DNA from: Paludibacter sp.
GTDB lineage: Bacteria; Bacteroidota; Bacteroidia; Bacteroidales; Paludibacteraceae
Length of the DNA: 64,000 nucleotides
Assembly (NCBI GenBank): GCA_010365115.1
Contig: JAAFGX010000011.1
Coordinates: forward strand, 1-64,000
Direction of reading: 5' to 3'
A program made the translations under genes and the position numbers. The notes under the pieces are model-generated. The model was given only the letters and a program-made list of their open reading frames with translations. It had not been told where the DNA came from and searched no databases. Below are positions 63,124 to 64,000 of this stretch, one piece after another (position 1 is the stretch's first letter; each line of letters starts with the position of its first letter).

Positions 63124-64000
63124 TACATGAATCAACCATAACCGCCATCTCCACTGCGCCCGGTATAGGCGGAATAGCAGTGATTCGTGTGTCTGGATCC
63201 GACGCTCTGAAAATATCTGATTCCATTTTCGAACCTCAAAAAAAAGGATCTTCAGTACTCACCCAAGAGGCTAATACAATTAGTTTTGGACGAATTACAA
63301 ATGGTGGCAATGAAGTACTTGACGAGGTGTTACTGGCCGTTTTCCGTGCTCCACATTCGTTTACAGGTGAGGATGTAGTTGAGATATCCTGTCATGGTTC
63401 CATTTATATTCAACAACAAATTCTACACGTTTTGCTTAAAAACGGATGCGTTTTGGCTCAGCCGGGCGAGTTTACCCAACGTGCTTTTATGAATGGCAAA
63501 ATGGATCTTTCGCAAGCGGAAGCAGTGGCTGATTTAATTTCATCAACTTCAAAAGCATCGCATCGCATGGCTATGAGCCAAATGAGGGGTGGATTTTCGA
63601 ATGAATTGATGAAACTCCGCACCCAATTGCTCAATTTTGTATCGTTAGTAGAACTGGAACTGGACTTCAACGAAGAAGATGTGGAATTTGCCGACCGCAC
63701 ACAACTCAAATCGTTGGCAACCACTATACAGCGATTGATAGAAAGGCTTTCTGATTCATTCAGAGTGGGAAATGCACTTAAAAACGGCATTCCGGTAGCA
63801 TTGGTAGGTGAAACAAATGTTGGAAAATCAACTTTACTAAATGTATTGCTCAACGAAGAAAAAGCTATTGTTTCAGACATTCATGGCACAACGCGCGATG
63901 TGATTGAAGATTCGATAAATATTAATGGAATCCATTTTCGATTTATTGACACGGCAGGCATCCGCGACACGAAAGATAAAATTGAAAGTATGGGTATTGA
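63120..64000 (+). CDS. mnmE: tRNA modification GTPase MnmE (5' part, runs off window)
   Basis: The frame opens at ATG 63120, overlapping the preceding stop as ATGA, and runs to the window end as 293 codons of an expected 450-460. It begins MIHESTITAISTAPGIGGIA, which is the MnmE N-terminus. PHSFTGEDVVEI, QPGEFTQRAFMNGKMDLSQAEAV and the G-domain P-loop GETNVGKSTLLN, then GTTRDV and DTAGIRDT follow. MnmE with MnmG modifies the wobble uridine of several tRNAs. The overlap suggests translational coupling with the acetyltransferase-like gene. Confidence 0.95.
   Translation, partial: MIHESTITAISTAPGIGGIAVIRVSGSDALKISDSIFEPQKKGSSVLTQEANTISFGRITNGGNEVLDEVLLAVFRAPHSFTGEDVVEISCHGSIYIQQQILHVLLKNGCVLAQPGEFTQRAFMNGKMDLSQAEAVADLISSTSKASHRMAMSQMRGGFSNELMKLRTQLLNFVSLVELELDFNEEDVEFADRTQLKSLATTIQRLIERLSDSFRVGNALKNGIPVALVGETNVGKSTLLNVLLNEEKAIVSDIHGTTRDVIEDSININGIHFRFIDTAGIRDTKDKIESMGI

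Noticed and set aside
63458-63880. 140-codon minus-strand open frame
   Set aside because: It is antisense to mnmE, whose plus-strand reading has strong family motifs; the minus frame has none.

Overview
The window looks like a low-GC chromosome segment of a Bacteroidota member (probably order Bacteroidales or a relative; genus not assignable from sequence alone). The reasons are tandem SusC/SusD pairs, a hybrid two-component sensor with an AraC-type output domain, C-terminal type IX secretion sorting domains (YPNP...KxVIKN type), BACON and divergent InlB-like domains, and promoters with the TAnnTTTG -7 box.

Layout. Positions 362 to 56704 form one long minus-strand glycan-utilisation locus, read here from right to left. 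A hybrid sensor/regulator (52682-56704) is followed by a SusC/SusD/SusC/SusD unit with two surface lipoproteins, an SGNH hydrolase and two beta-helix proteins (35296-52306). Next come a third beta-helix protein and a BACON-LRR lipoprotein (31700-35085), two small type IX-secreted proteins (28510-31330), and a GH110-like beta-helix enzyme with L-rhamnose mutarotase (25906-28016). A catabolic unit follows: a large putative TIM-barrel hydrolase, a GH106 rhamnosidase, a phytanoyl-CoA-dioxygenase-like enzyme, a sugar isomerase-like protein and two UroD-family proteins (14696-25661). The last unit (362-14435) encodes an amidohydrolase, a CehA/McbA-SUMF1 fusion, a second putative TIM-barrel hydrolase, a GH78 rhamnosidase, a corrinoid protein, a MetH-activation-domain protein, a CobW GTPase, a third UroD protein fused to a thioredoxin-like domain, and the rhamnose transporter RhaT. 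Two rhamnosidase families, mutarotase and RhaT point to a rhamnose-rich glycan. The UroD/corrinoid/activation set suggests that methyl groups are also removed from it; that is an inference.

The strongest new signal is regulatory. Seven minus-strand promoters, including the sensor's own, share two direct heptamers (ATGTTAC then ATGATAC) 21-22 bp apart. Exactly 31 bp separate the proximal heptamer from a TAnnTTTG box in all seven. This fits one AraC-type activator controlling the whole 56-kb locus, most simply the encoded hybrid sensor, which would then regulate itself.

Positions 56800-58600 are a repeat-rich, eroded boundary: a long imperfect hairpin, a short hairpin, a fragment of an AbiEii-like toxin, a helix-turn-helix (excisionase-like) gene with a damaged 5' end, and a 109-bp element with 19-bp inverted ends. 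Beyond it lie ordinary housekeeping-type genes: an NfeD-type membrane protease (minus strand), then on the plus strand an ECF sigma factor, HPPK, a nucleoside phosphorylase, a serine acetyltransferase-like protein and the 5' part of mnmE, which runs off the window. I saw no rRNA, tRNA, CRISPR array or intact insertion sequence.
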